NCBI GenBank assembly: GCA_012861695.1
Contig: JAAOOA010000349.1
Coordinates: 248,001-312,000, forward strand
DNA: 64,000 nucleotides
Direction: 5' to 3'
Origin: Trematomus loennbergii
Lineage: Eukaryota; Chordata; Actinopteri; Perciformes; Nototheniidae
Positions 43,470-54,697 of the stretch are shown one piece after another (within the stretch, counting starts at the first letter, position 1; each line of letters starts with the position of its first letter). The notes beneath the pieces are model-generated. The model saw nothing but the letters and a program-made list of their open reading frames with translations. It was not told the DNA's origin and ran no database searches. A program made the translations under genes and the position numbers.

Positions 43470-44503
43470 TAGGGGTGTAACGGTTCACGGAATTCACGGT
43501 TCGGTATGTACCTCGGTTTGGGGGTCACGGTTCGGTACGGGTTCGGTACAACAAGAAAAAGCAAAAAAAAATCCCAAATGCATAATTCCAGGTTGTTTTT
43601 TATTTATTTTGAACAGTAGTGCAAGTTTCAGTTTAAAAATAAGGAACTCTAACATTTTGAAAAATTCACTTTATTACACAATTAAAAACAAACCACAAAC
43701 AGTACCACACACACTCAGATGGCCATATTATCTATAATGGCTGTCAAACAAAAAGGTCAATAAGCTGTAAAACCAAAAAGAATGTCTTGAAAAAATTACA
43801 AAATAAATAATAAGATAGTGTTTCAATCACTTTCAATCACAATCAATAAAAGCCGGGTCCTCTACTATTGCATAGCCGTTGAAAAACATATGCCAAAAGC
43901 TTCCGTTATTTATTTTGGTCTCTCGGCTTTCATGTCTATTGGCTTCTTAAAAACAGCGGGGATAAACTGTTGAACTGCTGTTGTCTTTTGCCGGGCTCCG
44001 GTGATTGCCAAATCTGGGTGATGCCTTCTGATATGATTTAGCATGTTTGGCTTGTGTTACCATTAGCATACCACACCGCTGTTGAACAACCACACCGTCC
44101 TCGTCCGATCCACCACTCGCACACTCCATCGTTATTGTAGTCCACAGGGAACCGAAATGTTCCCACACAGCTGATTTAAAAGAAGCAGGTGGGTTCTAGC
44201 TCCTGTGTGTTTTCTGAACTCGCAATACTAACTTTTCTTCTTCTTGTATTTTGTTCGTTTTGTTGTGTTTTCTTCTTCTTCTTCATTTGTTGTTTAAGGG
44301 CGGCTGGCAAACAGCTTTTAGGTGCAATACCGCCCCCTGGATTATATATAGTGCAGGATACTACCCTGAATGACAGACTTTTTTCCCACTCGTAAAAAAA
44401 AGGCGTATTCGTCGTGTGACTGCATGCACCGAACCGTGACGTCCGAACCGTGACGTCCGAACCGTGACGGTACGGGACGAATACGGATACCTTTACACCC
44501 TTA
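43470..44503. mobile_element. hAT (TAGGGGTGTAACGG family) inserted in the copia RT
   Basis: Left end TAGGGGTGTAACGGTTCACG; right end, reverse-complemented, TAAGGGTGTAAAGGTATCCG. The duplication ATGGGTTG is at 43462-43469 and 44504-44511. Subterminal regions are rich in ACGGTTCGG. A minus-strand BED-finger relic (WEHFGS near 44165) survives. It is the same family as the fragment ending at 59963. Confidence 0.9.
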
Positions 44504-45312
44504 ATGGGTTGACGATCTGATCATAGCAGCAAGCAACAAAAATGTACTGGAAGGTGTAAAGATGATGCTTTCTGACAGGTTTAAAATGAAGGACCTGGGA
44601 AAGTTGAAACATTTCCTGGGAATTGATTTTTACCAAACAGAAGGTGAAGTTAAAATGTCTCAAAAGAGATATATAGGCAAAATCCTAGAGAGGTTCGAAA
44701 TCCAGGATTGCAAGGCCAGGGGACCCCATGTGAGACAAAACTTGAACAAACAGATGATTCTGAAAAATTGACAAACCCAACAAAATACAATTTACTTGTC
44801 CACATGCACTAGACCAGATATAGGTTTTGTGGTCAGTAAACTATCTCAGCACTTAGCTGAACCAACAGAGGAACATTGGAACACAGTAAAACATGTGTTC
44901 AGATATCTAAAAGGCACAACAGAACAGGAGTTATGCTTTAAGAGAAATGACAGAGAGGCACTAGGTCTAAAAGTGTACTGTGATGCTGACTGGGCATCAG
45001 ATGCAACAGACAGGCGTAGCACATCAGGATATTGTGTCAGTCTAAGTAAAGGAAGCTCTCTGATCTCATGGAAAACAAAGAAACAACCAACAGTGGCATT
45101 ATCCACCTGCGGCAGAATACATGTCTTTAGCATCAGCTATACAAGAATGTATCTATTTAGATCAGCTACTCAAAGGTATAGACACATACCAGTATGCACA
45201 AACAAAGGTGTACGAAGACAACCAATGTACTATAGCCCTTGCCAAAAACCCAGTAAACAGGCAAAGGTGCAAAAAAATTGATATTAAGTACCATTTCATT
45301 AGGGAACTGTAA
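44504..45312 (+). pseudogene. Copia reverse transcriptase end and RNase H
   Basis: Resumes with VDDLIIAAS, completing the two-Asp catalytic box. It continues MKDLGKLKHFLGIDF, TRPDIGFVVSKLSQ, VKHVFRYLKGT, YCDADWASDATDRRSTSGYC and, after a frameshift, YEDNQCTIALAKNPV with IDIKYHFIREL. These are the RNase H active-site segments of copia. Confidence 0.85.
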
Positions 45313-45531
45313 ATAACGGAAAGTTAACTTTGGAGTACTGCCCTACTGAGTTAATGATTGCTGATGTCATGACGAAGCTAAAGAGGTTTGCTCAATACAT
45401 GTTTGGCACTTAAAGGTGCACGAGTGTATTCACATTGTTAAGGCAAAAGAGAAGCCTTATTATGTTGTTGTTCTTGTTTTTGTTGTTTGTTTTGTTTTCA
45501 TGTAACCAATAGAGTTAAGGTTGAGTGGGAG

Positions 45532-45719
45532 TGTTAAGTATTACTTTTTAATAGCACTCTTACTCCATGTTTAATGGTACGTCCCGTATGTGACGTCATA
45601 AGCATCATAAGCGCGGAGCGCTCTATGTCTAATGTTTATTACGCAGCACAGCCATGCTTGTTCATGCTCCTGAATAAAAGGAAGAGAGAAGATGACTGTG
45701 CATACTTTATTGCTTAACA
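45532..45719 (+). repeat. Copia 3' LTR, 188 bp
   Basis: Begins TGTTAAGTATTAC and ends TATTGCTTAACA, with the inverted 7-mer TGTTAAG/CTTAACA at the borders. A purine-rich tract GTTGAGTGGGAG precedes it. AATAAA at 45673-45678 is a likely polyadenylation signal. Confidence 0.85.
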
Positions 45720-45721
45720 GG

Positions 45722-45797
45722 TGTATGGAACCCATTGGTCGATTTTGGTGATTGAGACCTCTTTTGAACCATTAGAGCCAATATAATCTAGGGCAGG
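45722..45797 (+). mobile_element. TTAA-family element fragment
   Basis: GGAACCCATTGGTCGATTTT, then TTAGAGCCAATATAATC, matches positions about 9468-9530 of copy 1. It lies just after the copia LTR. From 45794 a hAT-like terminus CAGGGATGGGCAACTTGG begins another fragment whose far end I cannot find. Confidence 0.65.
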
Positions 45798-46194
45798 GAT
45801 GGGCAACTTGGATGGTGGTGGGGGCCACATAATTTATGTACTGGCCACCAGGGGGCCGCAGATTCACTTGAAACACACACATTAGTAGTAGTGGCGGCTC
45901 AAGTTGCTTACTTTCATTACAGCAACGGTCTGCAAACATACTAAACATTATGGTTTACCCCTGAATTCAGTGAAAATATATTCTTTCACCCACTTTTCTT
46001 GGAAAAACGATTTTCCTCAGATACCTTTCTCTTGCTCATGCTGACATCCACAGAGGGCTCTGCTCATATGTTACCCGCTCTATCGAAATCAGTCGGAAGT
46101 CGCAACGGCTCATTTCAAAATAAAAGTGGATTTGTGTGTAAAACAATATAGTTTAAATAAAATCTAATGACCAAACCTGAGGTAAACCAAAAAG

Positions 46195-46546
46195 TCCCCA
46201 AGAGGACGTCATCGAGGAATGCACGGAGGTGATCGCGCGTCTAAAGCGAGGTCAGGCTGCGACTCCTTCAAAGAACAATGAAGACCGGATCGCTGCCATT
46301 GAGCAAGAGCTCAAGACGGTGACTGAGCTGTTTGTGGAGAGTCAAACCGAGCTGGAGCAGTGCACTGTCGACGTGGAATCTCTGTTCGACACAGCTGGAA
46401 AGCTGTTGACTACAGTGAACGCCAGCACCAGCGATGTTTCGGGTCTGCATGAGAAGCTGGAAAGAAAGAAAAAGGCGGAGCCAGGGGCAGACCAGGTGCA
46501 ACTGCGCAGCAGGGAGACCGAAATACAACAAGGAGGGAGCACGTAA
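46195..46546 (+). CDS. Unrecognised coiled-coil reading frame
   Basis: An open frame of at least 105 codons (IARLKRGQAATPSKNNEDRI to the stop TAA at 46544) has regular heptad-like spacing, as in IEQELKTVTELFVESQTELE and LHEKLERKKK. It is GC-richer than its neighbours and looks coding. I do not recognise the family. Its setting among LTR-element debris makes a retroelement gag-like or transposon ORF most likely. No start context or splice structure could be fixed. Confidence 0.4.
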
Positions 46547-46739
46547 CACCCTCACTAGTTAGTGATTTCTTTTTTTTTAAGCAAAATAAACACAACAATC
46601 AACTTTGAGTTGACAGATGCGCTCACGACTATGTTTGTCTTTTTATGACCACCCAGAGCCACACACAGAACAGGCAAATACCAGACAAACACACAAAAAT
46701 AAACACTCGCAATAACCGCTCCATATCTATAAGCACGAC

Positions 46740-47473
46740 AATGCATCGGCCATCACATTGTCCTTGCCACGAATGTGTTTAACCTCAACATTGAAGGCTC
46801 GCATGAAAACTGTTTGATGACCCAACGTATACCTCAAAGTGGTTTAAAGCCAGAACCATAGCCGGTGCCTTCTTTTCGATGGTGGAATAACCCCGCTGGT
46901 GGCGATTGCATTTCTTGAAGAAGTATGACACAGGGTGCTCCACTCCACGATCAGTTCAACTACGTCTGCACGCTGCGCATCAGTCAAGTGTGCTAGATGA
47001 GACTCAATATCCATCAGAATTTCTGAGTTTCGCAGCCTCCCCTGTAACGCCGCCTTTGATTGAACAACAATATCCTCATCCCCCTCCGCAATGACCTGGG
47101 CCTTAAAGGTGGCAGGTCTGTCACTTTCAGCTCTGGATAGCGCCACTACACAGGCAGCGACAGATTTATTCATACCAAGGTGGCCAGCAAGCTGATGATC
47201 ATGAGCCAAACTTAAGATATCACGGCGATATTTGACGGGACCACCACCTGGGGAGGGTCACTGATTGGTATGTCTAATTCTGTAGACCTAAAACTGTCAG
47301 ACAGATCAACATCATCACTAACCTCCACACTTGGACTTTGCGCGGGTGACTGCACAGCCGGAAAATACATCAGGGTACTCTCTGACCTGTTTTGGATACA
47401 CCACCACAGGAACCGCAGTCACCTCCGGCTTAACGAGCACTCTGCCACCGGCAAAACAGACTCCCTTTTCCTT
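46740..47473 (-). pseudogene. Scrambled Gypsy retrotransposon pieces
   Basis: Minus-strand peptides are YRRDILSLAHDHQLAGHLGM (integrase zinc region, about 47200), then DIESHLAHLTDAQRADVVEL (pre-RT linker, about 47000), then HPVSYFFKKCNRHQRGYSTI and HIRGKDNVMADALS (RNase H, about 46930-46745). In an intact Gypsy element the integrase follows RNase H. Here it comes first and the RT is absent, so the segment is rearranged. Confidence 0.7.
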
Positions 47474-47967
47474 CAAGAAGTCAAGGTTTTCTCTTTGTGT
47501 TTTCTTCCAAATGTGTGGACACTGCTACTGCAAAACTTAAACTTAACGTAAGAACTTAGGGAATTGGTGGTTGATGCAGGTATCTTCATTCCACTTGTTG
47601 TTGCATTTTCTAGCACTGGTGTTCTTGGGCAAGTAACAGTTGTTGCAAAACTGCTTAATCTTGGTCTTGACCTTTCTTTTGAAAAGGTAGACGTTTTGAT
47701 AACTGCAGTTGGTTTGTCATCCTGGATGTTTCCAAACAGAGGATCTGACAGTATCTTCACTTGCCTTTCTATAAAGTTGACAAGGTCAGGAAATGTAGCT
47801 CGATGCCCACGCTCTTCCTGTAGCTGACATGCTCTATTCCTCAATATTATATTTTGACCTAAATCAAAATATAATATTATTTTCAAAAGCTTTTTTAGTC
47901 TGATGCTTCGATTAATTTTAAACAGACAGTTCAACAAAAGGATACCCAAAAAATGTAATTTTATCAT
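47474..47967 (-). pseudogene. BEL/Pao-type gag fragment
   Basis: Minus-strand frame with QLQEERGHRATFPDLVNFIE and RQVKILSDPLFGNIQD, then a Ser/Thr-rich stretch leading to HTFGRKHKE. Just beyond, in another frame, LDFLKEKGVCFAGG resembles the gag zinc-knuckle region of Pao elements. It passes directly into Gypsy-like sequence, so the junction is chimeric. Confidence 0.6.
47843..47878. repeat. Perfect 15-bp AT-rich hairpin
   Basis: AATATTATATTTTGA and its exact complement are separated by six bases (47858-47863). It lies within the Pao gag fragment. Confidence 0.85.
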
Positions 47968-48879
47968 TTAAATATTGAATTGTTCTCTCTTAGTAAGATC
48001 CCATTTTCAATAAAATTGTGGTCTTACCTTGACTTGAAGATGAAGTCCATTTGCCTATCCTTCTGGACAAAAATCTCTTACTTTTTTGTAAAAGTCCTCC
48101 TTATCTTCAAAAGTCGAATCAAAATCAAATCAAAAGTCGAATTCAAAAGTTCGAAAATTATAAAAGTAGGGTAGACATGTGGATATTATCCAGGTGAACA
48201 AAACGTGCATTTATCTAACAGGTACGTTTCCCACAGATCTTATTTTGAGCTATTTTCTAAAATCCTATGGAGAAATCTCATTGCTTTTTCGTCGAGGGAA
48301 GCCATGCGCAGCTTACTTCCGGGTTTTAGGATGCGTCACTGCACCTCTCTCATCTCCTCTTCACACACCACACTTTTCGCAGCACACGTACTTACAGCCA
48401 ATCAGCTCTGAATTATGTGAGATGACGTATGGTGGGGATGGCAGCTCAGTGCCCCAATGGTCATTATTTTTTTGCCACACACATTAAATAGGAAAATACT
48501 CTGAGCAAGCGCAGTGTAGTTTTTACAGTCACCATTCAGTTAGACAGTGAGAGGGAGGGGCATGATCAGGTTTGTCCCACATGGCTCTAAACAGCTCAAT
48601 AGGCACACACTGTAGACACTAATTAGAAGAACACAGACTAAAACAGCAATGTACAGACGAACAGATGATTAAACATGATCTTAAAATATATTTTATATAT
48701 TAATTTTTAATTTTAAATTTTTTTGAGAGAGAGAGAGAGAGAGAGCGATCGTTTAAAGTCTGCAACTTTTCAAACCCTTGTTAATAATTCACTTTTCTCT
48801 GGGCGATAGTTTATGTCATTGTGCATCACTTGACCGACTTTGGTGTTTTTTGGTGGTGTTGTTTGGTTGCACTGGTGAA
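47968..48879. other. No gene; (GA)n tract at 48725-48748
   Basis: Mostly AT-rich sequence without recognisable elements. A 24-bp GA run precedes what may be the 5' UTR of the Tx1-group LINE. Confidence 0.45.
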
Positions 48880-48932
48880 TTGTTTGTCTAATTGTTTGTC
48901 TAGCGGCTGCAGCTGCAGTCACGCCGCCCAGC

Positions 48933-49999
48933 ATGGCGTCCCGTGGCAGCTGCCGGGTTGGAGAAGCTGACTCGCCAACACGCCATCAAGCTCTCTCCAC
49001 CTGTCGGTGTGTCGGTGGGGGCTGTGGTGGGATATGGCAGAGTTAAATCTGCCTCCCGCATGAACAGTGCAGTGGTTATATTTTTAGACTGCACGGAGAA
49101 AGCTAACCAGCTGGTGGAGAGCGGGCTAGTGATTAAAGGGACGCTGTTACCCGTGCTACCCCTTGTCACTCCAGCTAAAAAAGTTAGCATTTCTAATGTG
49201 CCCCCGTTTCTTAGAAACGAGTTGTTGGAGAGAGAGCTGGCTCGACACGGGCAGCTTGCGTCTCCCATTAAGATGATCCCTGGGCTGTAAATCCCCGCAC
49301 CTCAAGCATGTTGTGTCTTTTAGGAGACAGGTGCTGATGGTCCTGAAGAAGGATGAAGGGGATCTTAATCTGGCTCTCAAGTTTAAAATTGATGATTTTG
49401 TGTATACTGTCCATGTTACGTCTGACATTTTGAGATGTTTTGGTTGTGGAGCGGCAGGACACCTGATCCGCGCGTGCCCGGAGAGGGCGGTGGACGCGCC
49501 CGTAGTGTCCACGCTCGCAGCCGGCCCGACGGTGTCCGTGCCCGCGGCGGAGCCGCTGCCGGTTGCTTTGTCCACGGCTGGGGCTGGGCCCGCACCCGCC
49601 CGGAAACGCCGGTGGTGGAACCGCAGGTCAGTCGGTCCGTGAGCCAACGGTTTCACGCGTAGAAAGCACACAGGCAGGTACACACAGTATCACACACACA
49701 GACACTCAGGTCACACAGAAAGCAGATAGTGAGCACACTGCAGCCAGAGTAGCTGAGTCTGTTCTGGAGGATGTTGTCATGGATGAGGATTTATTAAGGT
49801 TGCCTGTCAAAAGGAAAAACGAAGAAGTGAGCAAAGGCAGTGTGGCACAGAAAGGGAAGGTGTCAAAGACAGAGTCGCTGTGTTCCTCCTCTCAGCCAGA
49901 GAGAGTCTCAGAGGACTCAGAGGACAGTGACAGTGAGTCTTTCTTTGACATAGTTGAGTACTCTTTCCAGAGGATCAGATCCTTTCTGGAGGAAACTAA
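48933..49999 (+). pseudogene. Tx1-group ORF1 (gag-like), frameshifted
   Basis: Includes LEKLTRQHAIKLSPPVGVSV, VVIFLDCTEKANQLVESGLV and VPPFLRNELLERELARHG, then in another frame LKFKIDDFVYTVHVTSDI and the knuckle CFGCGAAGHLIRAC (49435-49476). An acidic-serine tail SEDSEDSDSESFFDIVEYSF follows. The ORF continues beyond the Harbinger insert with FADLQIFHNSARL. ORF1 proteins of this group bind RNA; one-base shifts at about 48942, 49290 and 49640 disrupt it. Confidence 0.78.
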
Positions 50000-51199
50000 G
50001 GTGTTGTGCACACGGGAACGTTTGCGTTTATGCACAGTATGCGTTTTCAAAAAGTCTTCCGTTCACATGCATTCGTTTCATTTAACGTGTCTGTTCAAAC
50101 GAGACCGCTGGAAACGCTGGACACGCTGTAGTACATATGCCGGGACTGTAAGTGGCGCTGTAACTTCCGCCACAAAATACACCAAAAGCAGCGAAGAAGA
50201 CTCCGAGCAGCCCGGAGCAATGTTGCCATGGCTACCCTTCTGTTTATGCCCCGCGGTGGATTTAGCAACATGTAGTTCATGTAATTCTCCATGTCCACTT
50301 GTTGCTGATGGTTGTGGTAGAGGAGCTGTAGATTTTGCACTAACATCTGTAGCATGGTCAGTAGCAGTAGCACTAGCAGTAGCTACTGACAGGAGGAAGT
50401 GTGTGTGGCGATTGCTGGTATTCAGCGGGATATAGTAATTTCCTCAGCATGTAAATATATGGATAAATGCAACGGGGAAGTTAACTGAAAGAAACCGAAT
50501 CTGTGGATATTGCATCGACCGACCAAGAAGCACGTCTCCGTGGAGAGGACGCGCTCAGAAAGAGAGATATTCTCTACAAACACCGGGTGAGATCGCTCCT
50601 CTGGGACACGCCGGTCCTCGTGTTTCCTTTTTTGTGTGGATTAAGCCTGAATAGGCCTACAAACATTTCTCTTTTTGCCGCCGACGGGCGCAGGAGCAAT
50701 GAACAATAATGGCCTGGATTAGGCAGTAAAGACAATTTTGGTGTATCGCAGAGCGGACTGTTTAATTTTGTTTGTGTTGTTTGGCTGGAAAATTGTCAAT
50801 ATAATGGATCAATGCATGAAATCTGACTTTTGTTTAAGGAGTATATTGGGCGTTAACAATTCTGGTTTACCTTTTATAATATTATTTCATTCAAGAACCC
50901 CTTGTGCGTTTAATTAACACAGCTATTTTTGATAGTTGATCGTTACAGATGGCTACTGGCCATGCTACAGCAGTGAGCAGCAGAGGTGGGGCTATCGTTA
51001 TTTTTTCAGGAAATATTCGTATAGAGGTGATTACACGGACTCGTTTGACCCCCCAGAGAGTTTCGTTTGCAAATCTATCCACCTTGGGACCCGTTATCGT
51101 TTGTGGGGTCCGTTTCTATCGGCCTCGTGTAAATAATAGGGCTATATGCAAGAGAAACTATGCAGATACAAGCCGTTTTGTCCTTGTGTAAACGGCACC
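50000..51199. mobile_element. PIF/Harbinger-like non-autonomous element in Tx1 ORF1
   Basis: Ends GGTGTTGTGCACACGGGAAC and, reverse-complemented, GGTGCCGTTTACACAAGGAC, imperfect inverted repeats differing mainly by transitions. TAA at 49997-49999 and 51200-51202 is the 3-bp TWA-type duplication of PIF/Harbinger. LINE ORF1 text resumes right after it. No transposase was recognised in the 1.2-kb interior. Confidence 0.7.
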
Positions 51200-51471
51200 T
51201 AAGGGGTTGAGGGGGGGGGGGGGTGAAGTTAGAGAATTTTTTGCTGATTTGCAGATTTTTCACAATTCTGCCAGGCTCTCATGCGGCGCCCAGAAGCCTT
51301 AGGGGAACCTGTCTTCAGCAGCCCAGAGAAGGCTAGGTTAAAGAAGATACTTCAGAGGGTTAGAGAGGGAAGTGTAAAAATGATGAATAAGTACATCTTG
51401 TATTTATTATTTCTCTTTTATTTTTCTTCAGCCAGGTTTTTGATTTTGTTAGGATGCAACTATAATTAATT

Positions 51472-52495
51472 ATGAGTGACATAAAGCTGGGCTCTTTAAA
51501 CATTAACGGTGCTCGGGGGGATGCAAAAAGAGCATCTTTATTTACTTTAGTAGAAAACAAGAGTTTAAATGTGACGTTTCTCCAGGAGACTCACAGCACT
51601 GCTGAGAACGAGAGTGACTGGAGGAGGGAGTGGGGGGGGGGGTTTCTTCAGCCATAAGTGCAGCAATAGTGGAGGGGTCGCAATTCTCTTTGCAAGGGGC
51701 TTTACACCCTTCTCCTGTACGGTCGATGAGGTCATCCCAGGACACTTGCTAAAAGTAAATGCTGAATTTGAAAAAGTTAAAATATGTTTTATAAATATTT
51801 ATGCTCCCTGTGTGGGCGCAGAGAGGCTCTTGTTTTTTGAGAAACTGAAAGATACTCTTAGCACCTGTGATAGTGAGGAGTATCTGTTCCTGGGGGGGGA
51901 CTTCAACTGCACAGAGAACCCTGTGCTGGATAGGAACCACCAGGAGCCGCATGCTGCCTCAAAGAGTGCCTTAATGAGACTCACAGAAACCTTTGAGCTG
52001 TGTGATGTGTGGAGGCACTTCCACCCGGGCCAGCGGCAGTACACGTGGGTGCACTCTAGGGATAACCTGTTGTCTCTAGCTAGGCTGGACCGTGTCTATG
52101 TGTTTAGCCATCACATTAATGTAAGCAGAAGCTGCTCCATCAGTCCAGTGGGAATCTCTGACCATTCCCTCGTACAGGTCTCACTTTTTATTAATCATGT
52201 TAAGTGTAATAGTGCGTATTGGCACTTTAATGCTTCTCTGTTGGCCGACAACCATTTTAAAAATGTTTTTAAGTTTTTTTGGGAAAACTACCGGTTATCT
52301 AAGAGTGAGTACAATTCTCTTCAGCAGTGGTGGGATATAGGTAAAGTGAAAATCAAGCAGCTTTGCCAACAGTACACTTTCAATGTCACAAAGGACATGG
52401 CTAGATCTCTGAGAGCTCTGGAGAGAGAAGTGGTGGAGCTGCAGGGTTGGCAGACTCCACAGGAGAGCGAGAACATGTTAAGTTTTCAAAAGTAA
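51472..52495 (+). pseudogene. Tx1-group ORF2 endonuclease domain
   Basis: Starts MSDIKLGSLNINGARGDAKR, then VTFLQETHS. After a slip in the G run at about 51633-51642 it reads SNSGGVAILF, CFINIYAPC, LFLGGDFNCTENPVLD, YTWVHSRDNLLSLARLDRVY and ISDHSLVQVSL. The N, E, D and SDH active-site positions of the apurinic-type endonuclease are all present. The frame stops at 52495. Confidence 0.85.
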
Positions 52496-52568
52496 AAACT
52501 CAGCTCTGTCTGACCTGCTGGGGTTTTCTGCTCAGGGTGCTCTGGTCAGATCCCGGTTTCAGAACATC

Positions 52569-54697
52569 GTGAAAATGGATGCTCCCTCTCACTTTTTCTT
52601 TGGTCTGGAGCGTAAGAATGGTCAGAGGAGGCTGATGCACTCCCTGCGATCCAATGCGGGGCAGCTGCTTCAGGAGTCCGCCGACATTCGTCAGTGTGCT
52701 GTGGAGTTCTACAAAGAGCTCTACAAAACAGAGTTCCAGGCCGAGCCAGAGGTGGCGCAGTCGTTCTATGAGGGCCTTCCTAACGTCCCTGAGGAGGACC
52801 ATGCAGAGCTGGAGGCAGAGCTCTCTGCCCAGGAGCTGCAGGAGGCCCTGCAGAGCATGCAGAGTGGGAAGGCTCCTGGCATAGACGGCCTGCCTGCAGA
52901 CTTCTATAAGGCTCTCTGGCCGGTTATAGGAGACGACCTGCTGAGTGTGCTCAGAGACAGTCTAAGTAACGGGAGGTTGCCTCTGAGTTGCAGGAGAGCT
53001 GTGCTCACTCTCCTCCCTAAGAAAGGAGACCTGCAGGAGATTAAGAACTGGCGTCCTGTGTCTCTACTCTGTACCGACTACAAGCTGCTTTCCAAAGTGT
53101 TAGCAACGAGGCTGAGAAAAGTGATGGAGCATGTCATTCACGTAGACCAGACATACTGTGTACCCAGCAGGTTGATAACTGACAACGTGACTCTAATTCG
53201 GGATGTTTTGGACCTCTCCGGTTCATTGGGCTGTGAGCTTGGTCTGATTTCTCTAGACCAAGAAAAGGCTTTTGACCGAGTTGAGCACCAGTACTTGTGG
53301 CAGACGCTGGAAGCTTTTGGGTTCAGCTCTGGTCTCATAGCCAAGATCCAGGTCTTGTACAGGGACATTGAGAGTGTACTGAAGATAAACGGTAGTTTGT
53401 GTGCTCCTTTTGAAGCTCAGAGAGGAATCCGACAGGGCTGCTCTTTGTCCGGGATGCTCTACTCCCTGGCCATAGAGCCTTTTTTACACCGGTTAAGGTC
53501 AAAGTTACAGGGTTTCTCTTTTCCTGGCTGTAGGGATGTTTTTAAATTGTCTGCGTATGCGGATGACATAATGGTCTTTGTTAAAAAACAAGAGGATATC
53601 AATGTTTTAACTGAAACTGTGAGCAATTTTGCAAAATCTCATCTGCTCTGGGGGAAAAGTGAGGATTAGCAGTAGGAGAGGGCAGCATTGACAGCTTGTT
53701 GTTACCTGGGGGCCTTGGTTGGAAAAGGGCAGGGTTAAAGTACCTGGGTATTTATCTTGGTGATGACAAAAACTGGGACGGGCTTATAGAGAAAGTGGAA
53801 GGCCGGTTAAAGAAGTGGAAGTGGATCCTTCCCAAACTTTCTTTTAAAGGGCGTATCCTTATTTTAAACAACCTTGTTTCCTCCATGCTGGCTCACCGGC
53901 TGGCATGCACCGACCCGCCCGTAAACCTGCTGTCCAGGGTGCAGGCTCTCATGGTGGACTTCTTCTGGGACCGCATGCACTGGGTCCCTCAGAGCGTCCT
54001 GTTCCTGCCAAAGGAAGAGGGGGGACATGGCCTGGTTCACCTGGCGAGCAGAGGGGCTGCTTTCAGGCTCCGGTTCGTCCAGAGGTTCCTGACTGGACCT
54101 GCTGACCTGGTCTGGAGACCCGTAGCTCGGGCCTTACTGGAGCGCTGTGGTGGGCTGGGTCTGGCTGAGTCGCTGTTCCTAATGGACCTGAAAGGATTAC
54201 GCCTGAATAATCTCTCGGGTTTCTATGGAGGTCTCTTCAAGGTGTGGGGACTACTCAGAAAAGAGAGACCAGAGTGCTGTGGCTCACTGTTCTGGCTCCT
54301 CAGAGAGCCGGTGGTCCGTGGATCTCGGTTTGTGTGTGGAGTAGGGCCTTCTCTACAACAGAGACTCTGTGAGGAGAGGATCCTCACGCTGGGCCAGGTG
54401 GTGGAGGTGTGTGGCCCCCGCCTAGACAACGCTGCAGGCCTGGCCTCACGTCTGAGCCTCAGGTCAGTCCGGGTGGTCAGCCTCCTGCTGCAGAGCTGGA
54501 AACAGCAGCTCAGCCAATCAGAGCTGGCACTGATCGCTGCTCACTGTAACGGACTGAAGTCTCCAAATGACAATGACTCTTTTCCAGAGATGCTATGTTT
54601 TCCTGATCTCAGTTGTGAGGGTTTTTTGTTAAAGTTGAACAATGTTACCGATTTTAAGTTTAGCACCATGTCCAACAAAACCTTTTATTATTGGTGA
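52569..54697 (+). pseudogene. Tx1-group ORF2 reverse transcriptase and tail
   Basis: The open stretch 52569-53669 contains GKAPGIDGLPADFYKALWPV, LTLLPKKGD, NWRPVSLLCTDYKLLSKVLA, LGLISLDQEKAFDRVEHQYL, GIRQGCSLSGMLYSLAIEPF and the catalytic SAYADDIMVFV. After a frame change, 53696-54697 holds KYLGIYLGDD, LPKLSFKGRILILNNLVSSM, ALMVDFFWDRMHWVPQSVLF and PKEEGGHGLVHL, typical of this L1-clade branch. A final piece in another frame lies at 54691-54903. Confidence 0.88.

Larger units (their letters stand above)
40582..45719 (+). mobile_element. Ty1/copia LTR retrotransposon, 5' end missing
   Basis: Domain order gag, zinc knuckle, protease, integrase, reverse transcriptase, RNase H, then the 3' LTR, the copia order with integrase before RT. 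Only the 3' LTR (45532-45719) is present; no 5' LTR or primer-binding site is seen upstream of 40582. Many frameshifts and a hAT insertion (43470-44503) show it is dead. Fish carry few copia lineages, and the short LTR recalls the GalEa-type group, but that assignment is inference. Confidence 0.88.

Noticed and set aside
50095..50373. 92-codon Leu/Met-rich minus-strand frame
   Set aside because: It lies inside the non-autonomous Harbinger-like insert and resembles no transposase.
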